From assembly GCA_964035575.1 (NCBI GenBank), contig OZ037867.1:1-64000 (forward strand): a DNA stretch of 64,000 nt. Direction: 5' to 3'. Under the pieces are notes generated by a model, which did not search any database, had not been told where the DNA came from, and was given only the letters and a program-made list of their open reading frames with translations. The position numbers and the translations under genes were made by a program. This stretch comes from Rhynchopus sp. YZ270_cl-10 (Eukaryota > Euglenozoa > Diplonemea > Diplonemida > Diplonemidae). Shown here in pieces: positions 23,101 through 31,321 of this stretch (within the stretch, counting starts at the first letter, position 1; the number at the start of each line of letters is the position of its first letter).

Positions 23101-26100
23101 GCACATCCTCAGGCTTGTCTTTTGAGACCTTCCTGAGGGCTACCAGCTTGGCTCCGGCAAAGAAAGGCGCGACCTCTCGGTGAGCTTTGCCTTGTGCCAA
23201 TGAGGACAACACCTTCGTTAGAGCAGCGAGCGTGCCAGGGGTATGCTTCTGGTTGCACAGGACACGGAGGAGTGATCCTGTCAGGTTTGACGGACCACCT
23301 GCAGTGGCTCGCGGCATGCTGCTGATTGCTTCCATAACCTCCTTGGTGGTGAAATCGGCGGGCCCAGAGGGGTTCCTCACATTCTCATGCATAACCGATC
23401 GGATCTCCGTGGGGTGTTTGCCCTTCAGCTTCTCCAGAGTTGCGGGTCCATGTGGTGCGAGTCCGTCACTGGTGAGGGCTGTCAGGGCCTGGCCCGGAAG
23501 TCCCGTTGCTGCCTTCAAACGGGAGCGTTTCTGGCGCGCCTCCAAAGTGTCCCCTGGTGTCCACACAGGCTGGTCCTGTACCTCATCCAAAGCGTTGGAC
23601 CAAAGCTCCCCCCAGCTCCCAGCGTCCCACCTATCCAGGTCCTTTTTCCAGGAGTTGAAACAACGTCGATCTGTTACCTTCGTCCTGCGTCCGTGCGCAC
23701 GGTCCCTGTGTAAGACAGTGAAGAACAGGGCAAACTTCGTCCAGGCACAAGGGTCCTGATGCACCAGGATCTCCTGCAGTACCCTCTGGAAGATGAGGGT
23801 GTAGCGGTGGGCCAGGTCAGGTGGGCAGGTTCCTTTCAGCTTGAACCGTGTGGTCCCAATCTCCTGCAAAGAGGGCATGCCAGCGGGGCGGGCGCCGCGG
23901 AGGCGGTTGTCTATGGATGGGGCTGGTACCTCTTTCATTATAGCCGAACACGCCTGGCACGCGCTCTGTGAACGTTGTAGGAGGGCCGTGCACTCGTCTC
24001 CGACGCATCTCCTAAAACCGAAGTAGGACAAGATGTGATCTGGAATGTACTCAGCCGCTCTCGTATGGAGCTTCAAATGATTTAGGAGGCCGGACCGTGT
24101 GAACGACTTCACATCTGATTGTGAAACTATGCCACCCTTGCAACCCTCCACTGGGCAAAAGCAGAAGTCCTCCTCCGGTTTACCAAGACAGGATTCCAGA
24201 TCCTCACCCGAGGGGTCCGATGTAGACAACGGGCACTGGTCCAGGGCCAAGGGGTTCAGCTTCGCTCTGACCGCTTTCTTCAGCAAGGCCGACGATATGT
24301 CCCGAAAGTCCCTCTCATCTACCGGACGGATAGCCTCGTAATGGCCATTGCACAGCGCCACGGCTACCGTCGTGCGACCCATCAACTCCTTGGCGCGCTT
24401 TTCCTCGTTCTTTATGTTCCCCTCACCTGGCGCGATCAGGACGATCGGGGTCGCTCCAGCCTGAACGATGACGATGTTGAGGTTGCGCCTCACCGCGAAG
24501 AGACGCAGGGCAAGGTGGTCCAACTTTGCAGATCCTCTGACCCCATCAATCCAACGAGTGAGCGCATCGCCGGACTTGAGGACACTCCTCATCGCACGTT
24601 CTAGCGTTACCGCCAAGTCGCCGATGTCTTTCCGGTCGGTGGAGTAGGACGGCGGAGCGGAGCGCCAACCCGATGCGTGAATGGCCGCTAGGCTGCAGTC
24701 GTGTACAAAATTATTTGGTACACGTTGGGCATGGGCTTCCCCCAGGATTCTGTCCACTTCCAGAGCATGATCTCCGTATGTCGCGGACAGCGTTGCATCG
24801 GCACATCCACCAACTAACTGGTCGTGCGGGATGTATTCCTCAGGGAACTCCCAGTCGTCAACCTCATCGCGCAATCCCCAAGCCCAGTCGTCGTCACCTT
24901 CCACGAACTCATCATCCCATACAGCGACCTCCTCATCACCCACATCCTCTGCCAGGTGAGCAACCTCGTCATCCCAATGGGCGGCCTCCTCAACTTTCAC
25001 AAATCGAGGTGTTGGTGGGCGCAGGTCCCAGGGCGTCACCGCTCGCCACAACAGCGATAGCAAGACCAGTAGGGACATCCCGATCCAGAGTAGCGGGCCA
25101 TCAGCCTGGATCGCAGATCCGACCAGCGACACCGCAAGCCTCAACAGGCGCCACTCCCTTCGCACTCGGCACAGTGCGCTCAGAAAAAGGCGTGCAACCG
25201 GAGAGGGCGGACGAGTGTGCACCTTGCGCCGATGGAGCTTGCCTGCCTGCGTCTTGATCCAGTTCAAGGACCTGTACCCCCGTCGCGTCTTCCTGGTCCT
25301 CCTACGCATCAGCCACAAAATGTAATGACTGAGGGTAGGGGCACGTCTGTCCTTCCACAGATCGAGGACTGCAAACGACACAAACACACCCCACTCAGGT
25401 GCCTCGGCTACCCAGCGGGGGTCTGGTCGGCGAAGAGAAGAAAGGCGTTCCCAGAGGATGCTCCACCAGTCAAACCCAAGCCCATGTTCTGCACGCCCCA
25501 TGTGAACATTGGGGGTGAGAACAGTACTCCACATACGCATCGACACACAGCCACCTAAAGTTTCAGGCCCCACAAGGCTGCCCCAGAACACCGGCATACC
25601 TCCGCTGTCACCATGTGGGCTGTTGTTGGAGTTGCTGCTGTTGTAGTCTCTGAAGGTGTTGCTGTTGTTGCGGTTGCAGCTGCTGCTGTTGTTGCTGCTG
25701 TTGTAGCCTCTGATGGTGTTGCTGCTGGTGTTGCTGCTGGTGCTGCCGCTGGTGCTGCTGTTGTTGCATTTGCTGCTACTGCTGCTGCTATCACTGGTGC
25801 TGCTGTTGTAGCTGTTACTGCCGTTACTGCTAATGTTGTTGTTGTTGCTGCTGTTGTGGCCTCTGATGGTGTTGCTGCTGGTGCTGCTGCTGGTGCTGCT
25901 GCTGGTGCTGCTGTTGTTGCAGTTGCTGCTGCTGCTGCTGCTATCACTGGTGCTGCTGTTGTTGCTGTTACTGTAGCTACTGCTAAAGTTGCTGTTGATG
26001 CTGCTGTTGTGGCCTCTGATGGTGTTGCTGCCGGTGTTGTTGCTGGTGCTGCTGCTGTTGCGGTTGCTGCTGCTGCTGCTGCTATCGCTGCTGCTGCTGT

Positions 26101-27163
26101 TGCTGGGACTGTTGTAATTGTGGCTTCTGCTGTGTTGTACGTCTAAATAGCTGCATACACCCGTATCACATCGCACACCTGGCTCTCCACCTCTACACCA
26201 GTGTCTGCTGTTGTTGCTGGAGTTGTTGTTGTTGCTGCTATCAAAGCTGCAGCCGCTTAGGTTGTTGGGCACCAAAGGCCTCTTTTTGGGGTAATAATGG
26301 GGGGGAATGGGGGGACTGTTTCTGCTGGCGCTGCAGAAGTTGCTGTTGCAGCAGTTGCTGTTGCTGTTGGTGTTGGTGTTGCCATTGCTGTATTTGATGA
26401 TGAAGCTCTTGTTGCAGCCGTTGCAGTTGCAGTAGTTGGAGCTGTTGCTGCTGCTCTTGCTGCTGTTGCTGAGGCAGTTGCTGTTGTTGTTGCTGTGGCA
26501 GTTGCCATTGCTGTTGTTGCTGTTGATGTTACTCTTGTTGCAGCTGTTGCATTTGCTGTAGGTGGAGCTGATGCTGTTGCTCTTGTTGCTGTTGCTGAGG
26601 CAGATGCTGTTGCTGTTGCTGTTGCTGTAGTAGTTGCCATTGCTGTAGTTGCTGATGTTGTAGCTCTTGTTGCGACCGTTGCAGTTGCTGTAGGTGGAGC
26701 TGATACTGTAGCTCTTGCTGCTGTTGTTGCTGTTACTGCAGTAGTTGCCATTGCTGTTGTTGCTGTTGCTGTTGCTCTTGCTGCTGTTGCTGTAGCAGTT
26801 GCTGTTGTTGTTGCTGTTACTGCAGTAGCTGCCATTGCTGTTGTTGCTGTTGATGTTGCTCTTGTTGCAACCGTTGCAGTTGCTGTAGGTGGAGCTGATG
26901 CTGTTGTTCTTGCTGCTGTTGCTGTAGCAGTTGCTGTTGCTGTTGCTCTTGCTGCTGTTGCTGTAGCAGTTGCTGTTGTTGTTGCTGTTACTGCAGTAGC
27001 TGCCATTGCTGTTGTTGCTGTTGATGTTGCTCTTGTTGCAACCGTTGCAGTTGCTGTAGGTGGAGCTGATGCTGTTGTTCTTGCTGCTGTTGCTGTAGCA
27101 GTTGCTGTTGTTGCTGCCCACCACCAACACACATAGCACCCCCAGAAGGGCCTTCCTCCGCAT
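17198..27163 (-). CDS. LINE-B: complete giant RLE-type retrotransposon polyprotein with three OTU domains
   Basis: One frame of 3,321 codons from an ATG at 27163. It starts MRRKALLGVLCVLVVGS, like a signal peptide, then a long Ser/Asn-rich stretch and the motif YYPKKRPLVPNN. Next come a hydrophobic segment LLVLLSLLWRAV (near 25050), OTU-1 (Cys in HDCSLAAIH near 24695, His in GHYEAI near 24335), C2H2 finger CPVEGC...HLKLH (about 24150), reverse transcriptase (about 23130-22400; KVDYHNAFNTVDR, QQGDPLGPILFS, YLDDG near 22640), knuckle CNGCS...GDHTFSC and restriction-like endonuclease (KRPADVFLP, ALDFTVV; about 21690-21400). OTU-2 (about 20745-20320) reads GDSGFDALL, with Ser where Cys is expected, and lacks GHYE. 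OTU-3 (about 19790-19420) has GDCLFDAL and GHFETL. A Cys/His cluster follows each of the last two. A charged coiled coil and a short C-terminal repeat (QTGSGHTAPSAH twice) end it. Clearly diverged from LINE-A but unbroken. Confidence 0.92.
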   Translation of the reverse strand: MRRKALLGVLCVLVVGSNNSNCYSNSSKNNSISSTYSNCNGCNKSNINSNNSNGSYCSNSNNNSNCYSNSSKSNSNSNCYSNSSKNNSISSTYSNCNGCNKSNINSNNSNGSYCSNSNNNSNCYSNSSKSNSNSNNSNGNYCSNSNNSSKSYSISSTYSNCNGRNKSYNISNYSNGNYYSNSNSNSICLSNSNKSNSISSTYSKCNSCNKSNINSNNSNGNCHSNNNSNCLSNSSKSSSNSSNYCNCNGCNKSFIIKYSNGNTNTNSNSNCCNSNFCSASRNSPPIPPHYYPKKRPLVPNNLSGCSFDSSNNNNSSNNSRHWCRGGEPGVRCDTGVCSYLDVQHSRSHNYNSPSNSSSSDSSSSSSNRNSSSTSNNTGSNTIRGHNSSINSNFSSSYSNSNNSSTSDSSSSSSNCNNSSTSSSTSSSTSSNTIRGHNSSNNNNISSNGSNSYNSSTSDSSSSSSKCNNSSTSGSTSSNTSSNTIRGYNSSNNSSSCNRNNSNTFRDYNSSNSNNSPHGDSGGMPVFWGSLVGPETLGGCVSMRMWSTVLTPNVHMGRAEHGLGFDWWSILWERLSSLRRPDPRWVAEAPEWGVFVSFAVLDLWKDRRAPTLSHYILWLMRRRTRKTRRGYRSLNWIKTQAGKLHRRKVHTRPPSPVARLFLSALCRVRREWRLLRLAVSLVGSAIQADGPLLWIGMSLLVLLSLLWRAVTPWDLRPPTPRFVKVEEAAHWDDEVAHLAEDVGDEEVAVWDDEFVEGDDDWAWGLRDEVDDWEFPEEYIPHDQLVGGCADATLSATYGDHALEVDRILGEAHAQRVPNNFVHDCSLAAIHASGWRSAPPSYSTDRKDIGDLAVTLERAMRSVLKSGDALTRWIDGVRGSAKLDHLALRLFAVRRNLNIVIVQAGATPIVLIAPGEGNIKNEEKRAKELMGRTTVAVALCNGHYEAIRPVDERDFRDISSALLKKAVRAKLNPLALDQCPLSTSDPSGEDLESCLGKPEEDFCFCPVEGCKGGIVSQSDVKSFTRSGLLNHLKLHTRAAEYIPDHILSYFGFRRCVGDECTALLQRSQSACQACSAIMKEVPAPSIDNRLRGARPAGMPSLQEIGTTRFKLKGTCPPDLAHRYTLIFQRVLQEILVHQDPCAWTKFALFFTVLHRDRAHGRRTKVTDRRCFNSWKKDLDRWDAGSWGELWSNALDEVQDQPVWTPGDTLEARQKRSRLKAATGLPGQALTALTSDGLAPHGPATLEKLKGKHPTEIRSVMHENVRNPSGPADFTTKEVMEAISSMPRATAGGPSNLTGSLLRVLCNQKHTPGTLAALTKVLSSLAQGKAHREVAPFFAGAKLVALRKVSKDKPEDVRPIAVGDVTRRLIGKILANRLRKRAAEIFRKGNQVGVSTPRGSEAATAVVAQYARKYLGMDKVILKVDYHNAFNTVDRATFISAVERHIPEISTWVRWCYAGHTSLFYGEATLESQCGVQQGDPLGPILFSLAIAEMTERLSANRGLDGSIWYLDDGCIRGDPEAVLAAYDALVDSSSRLGLKVNRSKCELVTLAGDSAEDLRNRGFTIRDASDGHNDGFSLHNQNFDFLGIPIGTAEHCRKYMQSKLDKSKLNLNALRNLKDSQHAYYILRFCEGFCKMVFYMRGISCVDLGEGYLRDFDAEVDRCLATILHDEHGALPAQARLQAALPIAIGGLGIRRTVDHWPAAALASQAGSFKLAQQLDPKFEWDKARWKNAAEAYNTRVPASQHIDGDRMPSKAVVQQQLSSAIVDEQAAELKRVATSDRDRARLLSLQLPMSGTWLTATPSPPNSIPSAYFAGAARFRLGVAVHKPKSECNGCSRDGVCMDAFGDHTFSCGYMGHRTERHDALKHSFFLAADAAGLNPSLEKDLGFESGKRPADVFLPSGIMETRRRALDFTVVAPTLPTYVHRAAQHSEYAAKVAGEEKRKKHLEDCRGADVLFSPMVFEAFGGASEECNRVISQVAGLACTKDPGGDAPTEARLREHMSCAYQAAVGKSFVARGVLCTDINEHLPHSADSVQRPAEEDLRQMDSTYLSNPVSNLPEREPSVEVEEAEIAHEPRDYFSMPEKKVGGTVFRHNPFRAGRQAGGETPAAYWNILRMMADGACPDAETQAARLGLTHPQRYKILRGDSGFDALLTACSVDLKKDLLIEDINGETSHKELRRRAVEIVKNDRPDLADCISIPVKNWLEYMGTKSSDRSDARTWMDMVALAGAGEALECTIVIICDRMRPQILVPTKRAREALFVFAGPVDDVSQDWFLSPLSFTDSHLKGEILGMEPIPAPKSKRFCKSVAMMKRIPAAQSAPVGTVYQCRRCVRPIDGCEAHFKCAEGCERLVCDLCSRDSPFCPASQNGLADILSGNVRSSAPSPTPHTSHDTHMKGAERARSPTFPQATPREDDQEASSFLHNLEKLVLSPTHSLTDMNVFKSWAVDRQAEFLGSRTRNSFTVGDCLFDALAANFAPNTPYHSSSLLRKLAVAQVLRDAKLAARTGDRRSWMERKLREGCRDDTTWADETMIMGLCEVLEMTIILVSPGAVPKIYVPRLCAPHGALGLVFTGVIAGHFETLSLNVDAVKILCAAKPLRADTCLWEPTTGPFICRGCDGHSEGAEAESHFCTTCCTSCCVACRVSQDQVTCAGPPVPMDDQPDGPRGTRRGNEDPIDNGAPHVRDLMRFHETERGLLRLWWCVRAGVHEGALKDQWEREEELEVAEMVKRHEAEMRQAGVKEEEMDVDQTQTGATPVRHPAHPDETPPMPPSSQGDWEQAGATMQDLHQTDASPQPVTPPRFAEEPEDRESGFEGGVEGEVPPEEGKELRRRSAERRRLSEERQRQEREAAEVLLRRARSESASRFVSAKVKSSEQRRETMQEKAMGVRSPAGAQPGSAKTSELTKAGALNRRQAQNLTASQRREESRQRFRLGFASCEEQEAEGRRNIGNEESIQGRETILLHATSERCLLLLRDAERSHGDLRDEEDMAFSKLRTASCLLAQAFLPRSAPSTGEDKKPGTAKQGIELVDTQNRRKGVSQARVTTGRENRVRNARQATPAVENPTDAETPPDSFRLDDVEGEARQRVEEIARKLQWGYQVSKGGCYPCLSMGQPVMRNVQQWVEAFHHRQGAVDTRLGTVACFWAYREWLHTWKALNWEAPEAAQKKIRSTLDCLNRAMGDTSFRDRANLWDPTVTVTLALDPGSRGRDPDGVDSTTAPTTTSQTGSGHTAPSAHQSATSCSAEPTSPFGRRYTAAEVMMESDDESPIAAAQSTSDSSTAPAAMNAQTGSGHTAPSAHPSATSCAAACSIDVDAVDEDFQ
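25610..27130 (-). repeat. Trinucleotide-type low-complexity DNA encoding the LINE-B N-terminus
   Basis: Variants of GCTGTTGTTGCT on plus (AGCAACAACAGC on minus) with larger internal repeats of about 180 bp, for example at 26760 and 26940. It gives Ser/Asn with periodic Cys, Tyr and Lys in the LINE-B frame. Alternative frames give Ala/Val or Gln/Thr runs. Confidence 0.85.
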
Positions 27164-27563
27164 ATTTTTTTTTCTCCTTTGTGAAAAAGGAAAACAAGTT
27201 GGAAAATAAAGGGCAAGAAAAAGGAGAAAAAAGCACTCAGACTGAACTGGCTTCTAAGCTCAGAGTGAGCAAAAATAAGCCTCAGAAACTGAGACCAGGT
27301 CTGCACGTTCTTCTGTGCTGCTTCGTGGTGACAGGGACGCCTCGTGTAGGCGAGCACAGGAACTACCTGGGAAGAAAGCAGAACCGTTCCAGGGGTTCGT
27401 CTGGGTCTTCTAGCTCTTTCACAAGAGAATGCCTAGACGGCTTCTGGGGGAGGGTCTTTGGGCAGGTAGTGAGGGTTGTGTAGGAAAGCAAAAAGAAAAT
27501 GTGTAAAAAAAACGTGTCCCCAATGAAGTACAGAAACTGTAGCTTTAGAAATCGTTGGTGGAA

Positions 27564-27565
<2 letters not shown>
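27164..27565 (-). other. Probable 5' leader of LINE-B
   Basis: About 400 bp between the LINE-B ATG and the 52-base T run. No gene. On minus it is a plain leader ending in CACAAAGGAG and an A-run before ATGCGG. If LINE-B starts right after the homopolymer, it inserted at the A-tail of the neighbouring element. Confidence 0.5.

Positions 27566-27617
<52 letters not shown>
27566..27617 (-). repeat. 52-base homopolymer (poly-A on minus)
   Basis: An uninterrupted T run on plus. It lies about 290 bp beyond the LINE-like part of the broken copy (27930-29855) and may be its A-tail. Confidence 0.9.
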
Positions 27618-27618
<1 letters not shown>

Positions 27619-29855
27619 GGTGTTGTTCAACTTAGCCCTAGGCTCGCTTTTTTTTTATCTACATCCAGTGACAGAGGGGGTACTTACTAGTCAAGCGAGT
27701 ATGTAAACAGCTAGATGTCCAGACAAGGGCACTTTACTATTGTACTGGCAAGACAGTGCCTGAAAACACAGTTAGTGGCACTAAAATAGAAAGCATCTGG
27801 GACAACTACAACCAACACTTCCCTGCAAATAAGCAAAAGGGTCGTATGTGAGTGCAATTTTTCCCAAAAGGAAAAGGGGAGGGGATGGGACGGGAGGGTT
27901 GCTCTGTCTACCGGTGTAGTTTTAAGGTGGTGGAACCACAATCATTAGTAGACACGTTGGGGATGCGTTTAGCTCCAAACTTCGCCAGAGTCGCGTCCAC
28001 AGACACCGCCTGCTCTGTATACGCAGGAGCGTTCACGTTTGCGCACCCACCGGTCAACGCAAACGGGGACAAGCTTACCGGGTGCTCCGGATCAGCAGGG
28101 GCAGGGCGCAGGTCCCAGGGCGTCACCGCTCGCCACAACAACGACAGCAAGACCAGTAGGGACACCGCCAGCATGCCAAATGCCATCCCGATCCTACGAG
28201 TCCACCTGCGTGCTGCCACACGGCGCACCTCCAAGAGAAGAACCCAGCCAAGTGGGCGCGCGACGCCGACCAGTGCCACAAAACCCGCCAAACAACCACC
28301 TGCGGACCATGCAACCCACACCCACTCGGCTGCACGCACCGACAACTGACCCACCCCCATCACACTGGCTCTCACCAAGCTGGCAGCCACTCGGATCCCT
28401 CCGGTCCATCGGTGCACTCGCTCGCTCGCCCCTTCCAGCCACCGCCACCCCCTGCGTGCGCGGCACAGTCCCCGCAGCAGACCCACCCCCAGCACCTCCG
28501 CGTCCCGAAACAGCGCACAACCCAAAGCATGTGGCGCTGACCTCCCAAGCTCAGACCCCACAAAAACCAGAACCCAGATGGCCACACACTGCAAAGCACC
28601 TCTCAACGCATCGGCGACCCTGATCCTGCGGAAAACTGGGTACACACCCCTTTTGCCACACCCGCATCATCACACAGCCACTCTGTCCTTCTCGCCCCGC
28701 AAGGCTGACCCCGAACACCAGCATACCTCGCTCACCACCCCCTAGGTTGTTGTCGCTGATGTTGTTGCTGCGTCTGCTGTTGATGTTGGTGCTGCTGTTG
28801 GACCTGCTGTTGGAACTGCTGCTGCAGAAGTCTTTGGAACTGCAGTTGAAACTGCTGTTGTGCCTGCTGTTGGAACTGCTGCTGGAACTGCTTTTGGAGA
28901 CGCTGTTGGAACCGCTGCTGCAGAAGTCTGTGGAACTGCTGTTGAAACTGCTGTTAAGCCTACTGTTGGAACTGCTGTTGGACCTGCCGTTAGAGCTGCT
29001 GCCGCAGAAGTCCTTGCTGATGAAACTGCTGTTGTGCCTGCTGTTGTGCCTGTTGCTGGAACTGCTTTTGGAAACGCTGTTGGAACTGCTGCTGCAGAAG
29101 CCATTGGAACTGCTGTTGAAACTGCTGTTGTTGTGCCTGCTGTTGGAACTGCTGCTGGACCTGCTGTTGGAACCGCTGCTGCAGAAGTCTGTGGAACTGC
29201 TGTTGAAACTGCTGTTAAGCCTACTGTTGGAACTGCTGTTGGACCTGCCGTTAGAGCTGCTGCCGCAGAAGTCCTTGCTGTTGAAACTGCTGTTGTTGAG
29301 CCTGCTGTTGGAACTGCTGATGGACCTGCCGTTGGAGCTGCTGCTGCAGAAGTCTTTGGAACTGCAGTTGAAACTGCTGTTGTGCCTGCTGTTGGAACTG
29401 CTGCTGGAACTGCTTTTGGAAACGCTCGTGGAACTGCTGCTGCAGAAGCCGTTGGAACTGCTGTTTAAACTGCTGTTGTGCCTGCTGTTGGAACTGCTGT
29501 TGGACCTGCTGTTGGAACCGCTGCTGCAGAAGCCTTTGGAACTGCTGGTGAAAAAGCTGTAGAGCCTGCTGTTGGAACTGCTGCTGTAAAGGCCTTTGGA
29601 ACTGCTGCTGCTGCACACCAGGGGTGATACTGGGACCCCACCCAGGACTCCGAAGATTTCGTTTTTGCTGCTATCACAGTTGCAGCCACTGATGTGGTTG
29701 GGCATACATTGCCTCTTTTTGGGGATATCATGGGGGGAAGGGGGGTGTGGGTTGTTATGACAACAGTTCTTTGCTTTGTTGCCTCCACACACGTTTTTGT
29801 TGCTGCTATCAAAGCTGCAGCTGCTTGGGTTGTTGGGCTCAAGAGGCCTCTTAAA
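27618..29855 (-). mobile_element. Broken LINE-A relative: 5' part only, with a foreign 3' end
   Basis: Minus-strand copy of the LINE-A N-terminal region, from the first PKKRPLEPNN motif through the Ser/Asn repeats and hydrophobic segments, ending inside OTU-1 just after NVSTNDCG near 27950. It lacks about 300 bp relative to LINE-A (LINE-A 1912-2213), which shifts the frame near 28640, so it cannot make the long protein. The repeat region differs in unit number. From 27950 to the poly-A the sequence is unrelated to LINE-A. Loss of the 3' end is unlike ordinary 5'-truncated LINE copies. The 5' end is cut by the neighbouring A-tailed unit. Confidence 0.85.
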
Positions 29856-30953
29856 GGGGTTCATTTTTTAAAAAGGGGTTCATTTTTTAAAAGGGGTTCA
29901 TTTTTTAAAAGGGGTTCATTTTTTAAAAGGGGTTCATTTTTTTTTACAAAAGGGGTTCATTTTTTTTTACAAAAGGGGTTCATTTTTTTTTACAAAGGGG
30001 TTCATTTTTTTTTACACAAAAAACTATGTTAAGACGAAATCCTACCGATGTGCCTACATGGGGCGTCCCCCGTCAGTAGTGCGCCAGATGAGGGGCACGA
30101 AGCGAAATGCGGTGAAAGGTGCAGGCCTGTTTTGCAGCAGGTCTGGAGAGTTGTGGCAACTCGTCTGCTGAGCGTGTGAAGTATCAAGGCAGAGGTTCGC
30201 TGTTCAAGTAAAACCTACCCTGGTCATCCTCTGCCTGTCTTGGTTTCTGTCGTGATTGTTTGTGTTTGTGGGCGGGATCAGATGGGTGGAGGGTGTTTAC
30301 TTTGTGTTTAGCTCGGAGAAGTGGCTTACCCGCCCACTCTCTGTTATTTATTCAGTGTCATTTTTTCATTCATCCCCAAAGTTTGTAGACAGAGTCAAGA
30401 CCACCTTGGCCAAAAGGGTTTTTTCACCACACTTTTCTTTTGCTTCCATTCGTGGAAGCGTTTGCTTTTCTTCTGTTCCTGGCCTGACGTGTGTTCAACA
30501 GGTGTGTAATTTTTACCAAGTGGAATCCATTTTTCTTTTTCCAGGGGAGGCACTAAAACAAACCATTCTGCAGACAACAAAGCAAAGGCAATGTGTTTTT
30601 TATTCTCCCTTCCCTTCTTTTAAGTAAGGAGGATTAGGTCTTCTTTTTTTCCTTTTTTTGCCCCAGAAGTGTGACGCCTGTGTATTCAAATTGATCAAAA
30701 AGAATAAAAAACAAACACATAATGCAGTTTCTTGTTTTGTATAAAACTCTGTTGGCTCTACCGTACTCTTCGCCCGCCTTTTATACAAAACTTGAAACAC
30801 CGACCATTTTTGGTCATCATTTTTTCCTTTTCATTTTTCCATTTCCTTTTTCCTTTTCCATTTCCTGTTCATTTTATTGTCTTTATTGTCTTCTCCATTT
30901 CTTCCTTTTTCCTTTCTATTCTCATAAAAAACTAGTCCAAGTACAAAAAAGAG

Positions 30954-30985
<32 letters not shown>
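29856..30985 (+). mobile_element. A-tailed non-autonomous unit, plus copy
   Basis: Begins with about nine tandem GGGGTTCATTTTTT units (29856-30015), then about 930 bp of non-coding sequence. It ends with the pyrimidine-rich module (TTTTTGGTCATC ... CTCATAAAAAACTAGTCCAA) and a run of 32 A (30954-30985). No reading frame of note. Looks like a SINE-like or LINE-derived retroelement. The unit begins at a break in the LINE-A relative, so it inserted there. Confidence 0.65.
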
Positions 30986-30986
<1 letters not shown>

Positions 30987-31141
30987 CACCACCCACAACG
31001 CCCCCAAAAGAACTACGCCTTGCGCTTCGCCGGCCTGCACTCCTCAACCGTTGCCCAGGGACCGCCCCGTGGAGGCGTACAAGGCTCACAATAAAACAAA
31101 GGAAAGGGGGAGGGAGGGAGGGTAAAAAGAAAGGACAAGTG
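30986..31141. other. Spacer between the two A-tailed units
   Basis: About 150 bp of unique sequence (CACCACCCACAACGCC onward) separating the tail of the plus copy from the tandem repeats at 31142. No gene. Confidence 0.6.
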
Positions 31142-31321
31142 TGTTGTAATGTGTAAAAAAATGGTCCCCTGTAAAAAAATGGTCCCCTGTAAAAAAATGG
31201 TCCCCTGTAAAAAAATGGTCCCCTTTTGTAAAAAAAAATGAACCCCTTTTGTAAAAAAAAATGAACCCCTTTTGTAAAAAAAAATGAACCCCTTTTGTAA
31301 AAAAAAATGAATCGTTGGCGC
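31142..31321 (-). repeat. Tandem AAAATGGTCCCC / AAAATGAACCCC units
   Basis: Four units ending GGTCCCC followed by four ending GAACCCC (minus: GGGGTTCATTTTTT). The same unit lies at the heads of both A-tailed copies, so this is probably the head of a further, nearly lost copy. Confidence 0.75.
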
